DNA of 5,504 nucleotides from an uncultured bacterium. GTDB taxonomy: Bacteria > Desulfobacterota > Desulfovibrionia > Desulfovibrionales > Desulfovibrionaceae. The notes beneath the pieces are model-generated. The model saw nothing but the letters and a program-made list of their open reading frames with translations. It searched no databases and was not told where the DNA came from. The DNA is taken from contig CAJMRA010000185.1 of NCBI GenBank assembly GCA_905215675.1, positions 1 through 5,504 on the forward strand, read 5' to 3'. A program made the position numbers and the translations under genes. Below are positions 4,341 to 5,504 of this stretch, one piece after another. The first letter of the stretch is position 1. The number at the start of each line of letters is the position of its first letter.

Positions 4341-5462
4341 ATGAATGCTGTGCAAACCTTTCTCGCCACCTATCCCCTTGCGCAGACCGCGCTGGACATT
4401 CTCGCCCTGACTGTTCCCCCCGCCGTTTTTCTTGCCCTTGCGGGGCTGGGGCTCTTCGGCGCGGCGGCCCAGCGCAGGGGAACGCAACAGCGGCGCAAAT
4501 CCTTCAACAAATGCGCCCGGCAACTTTCCATGCTCGGCATGACGCTGGGTTGGGGGCTGCTCATCGGCATGCGCGTCTGGCTCTATCTTGCGCCCCTTCC
4601 GCAGCTGGCCATGGTCTTCGAGGCGTCCTGGCTGCTGCTGGCTGTGGCCACGCTGGTGGCCAGCATCTGCTTTCTTGCGGCCGCAACGCTGGAAAAGGCC
4701 CCGTGGCTTCACATGCTGCTGGGCGTCCTCCAGGCCGTCTTTGCCTATGCCGCCTTTCTGCTCGGTCTGGCCGCCGCGCACCTTGCCCCCCTTGTGGACA
4801 GCATTCTTGAAGCCCTGCGCAACAGACAGTTCCCGGAATTGCCGCCGCTACAGGAAATATTCCTGCCGCTGGCGACGCCGCTGGCCTACAGCCTGCTCCT
4901 GCTGCTGGCCCTGCCCGCGGCCTTCGGCGCGTTCTGGCTCATTCTCCGCCGCAGGCATGACGACTACGGCCGCGATCACTATAATGTGACCCTGCCCTGG
5001 TGCGCGGCCTGGGCCCGCAACGGCTGGCTGGCCCTCTGGCTGCTCATGCTCGCCCTCAGCGGCCTGACCATCTATGATCGCTGGCAGAACGGCGTCTTTA
5101 CCGGCCACGACGCGCTGCTCCAGAGCCTTCCCCTGCTTCTCTGGCTGATTCCCGCCCTGATCTGGGCCGCCGTCAGTTGCAGCAAGACCCCCCTGCGCCA
5201 CAAGTTTTCCCTGACGCTGGCCCTGATCATGAGCATTGCCTACCTGCTGCCGTTCACGCTGGAAGCCGCCACGCCCATTGTGCCCGACGCGGCGCTCTGG
5301 GAATGGCCCCTGCATGACGCCACCCCGGAATCCCTTGAGGAAACGCCGCTCCCGGAACCGGACCTGCCGCAGCAGGAACTCCCCGCGCCCGACGAGCCCG
5401 AGGCACGGGACCTCCCCGAAGATGCCGGGACGCCCCCGGCCGCCGCGGATCAGGCTTCCTGA
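4341..5462 (+). CDS. Unrecognised eight-helix membrane protein with acidic proline-rich tail
   Basis: A 373-residue inner-membrane protein that I do not recognise. Hydrophobic segments lie at about 22-42, 63-83, 92-114, 123-147, 174-202, 223-243, 259-280 and 289-307. The basic loops (45-60, rich in R and K; 203-211 with RRRHDDYGR; 281-288) would be cytoplasmic by the positive-inside rule, which puts both ends in the periplasm and agrees with an even helix count. The last ~48 residues (326-373) are 14 acidic residues and 11 prolines with one arginine, presumably a disordered periplasmic tail. Histidines at 124, 147, 213, 256 and 287 show no clear cofactor pattern. The start at 4341 is set by GGAG 7 nt upstream and by the onset of membrane-protein sequence; the same frame is open farther upstream but that part is antisense to the lipoprotein gene. 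It could be a transporter-like or sensor-like envelope protein, but nothing seen decides this. Single-gene unit, divergent from the operon. Confidence 0.85.
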   Translation: MNAVQTFLATYPLAQTALDILALTVPPAVFLALAGLGLFGAAAQRRGTQQRRKSFNKCARQLSMLGMTLGWGLLIGMRVWLYLAPLPQLAMVFEASWLLLAVATLVASICFLAAATLEKAPWLHMLLGVLQAVFAYAAFLLGLAAAHLAPLVDSILEALRNRQFPELPPLQEIFLPLATPLAYSLLLLLALPAAFGAFWLILRRRHDDYGRDHYNVTLPWCAAWARNGWLALWLLMLALSGLTIYDRWQNGVFTGHDALLQSLPLLLWLIPALIWAAVSCSKTPLRHKFSLTLALIMSIAYLLPFTLEAATPIVPDAALWEWPLHDATPESLEETPLPEPDLPQQELPAPDEPEARDLPEDAGTPPAAADQAS

Positions 5463-5504
5463 TCCTCTGTCAGATACAAAGGGAGCGGGAAGCCGTCCGG
5501 CCTC
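5450..5504 (-). CDS. C-terminal end of a convergent gene, partial at the window edge
   Basis: Reading leftward from 5503, one frame gives RPDGFPLPLYLTEDQEA and then TGA (5452-5450). Its third positions are mostly G or C (12 of 17), unlike the other open minus-strand frame here, and the residue mix looks like a real protein end. The remaining minus frame stops at 5470. The gene would overlap the 3' end of the membrane-protein gene by 13 nt, tail to tail, with no terminator between. Only 17 residues are visible, so neither function nor reality is certain. Confidence 0.45.
   Translation of the reverse strand, partial: RPDGFPLPLYLTEDQEA

Overview
The window is a GC-rich (roughly two-thirds G+C) chromosomal stretch from a Gram-negative bacterium. 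The outer-envelope TPR lipoprotein, the Alteromonas/E. coli-like XerC C-terminus, the DprA and the codon use (G/C strongly preferred in third positions) would fit a Desulfovibrio-type deltaproteobacterium (Desulfobacterota). That placement is inference from style, not from a marker gene. No insertion sequence, CRISPR array, tRNA, rRNA or phage gene was seen.

Layout. Positions 1-279 hold no gene I can support. They contain a cluster of perfect inverted repeats, including a 14-bp GC stem just past the end of the leftward operon and a short hairpin followed by six Ts on the minus strand. Positions 280-4198 form one tightly packed leftward (minus-strand) operon, in transcription order: a YbgF/CpoB-like lipoprotein (4198-2990), the DNA-processing protein dprA (2988-1681), the tyrosine recombinase xerC (1684-704) and an OsmC-family protein (690-280). 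The junctions are a 1-nt gap, a 4-nt ATGA overlap and a 13-nt gap, so translation is probably coupled throughout. Positions 4199-4340 are a divergent intergenic region with a perfect 16-bp palindrome and an AT-rich patch. Positions 4341-5462 (plus) encode an unrecognised membrane protein with eight predicted helices and an acidic, proline-rich tail. At the right edge, a minus-strand reading frame ends at 5450 and overlaps the 3' end of that gene tail to tail.

How the genes relate. DprA loads RecA on incoming single-stranded DNA, and XerC resolves chromosome dimers. Their coupling recalls the dprA-xerC neighbourhood known from other bacteria, here without topA between them. The first gene works in the envelope (Tol-Pal/peptidoglycan coordination) and the last is a thiol-dependent hydroperoxide-handling family, so the operon joins unrelated housekeeping roles rather than one pathway. 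I found no convincing new multi-gene system. The most interesting points are the hairpin cluster with two mutually exclusive stems at the operon end, the palindrome between the divergent genes, the lipidated long-linker YbgF, and the unassigned membrane protein.
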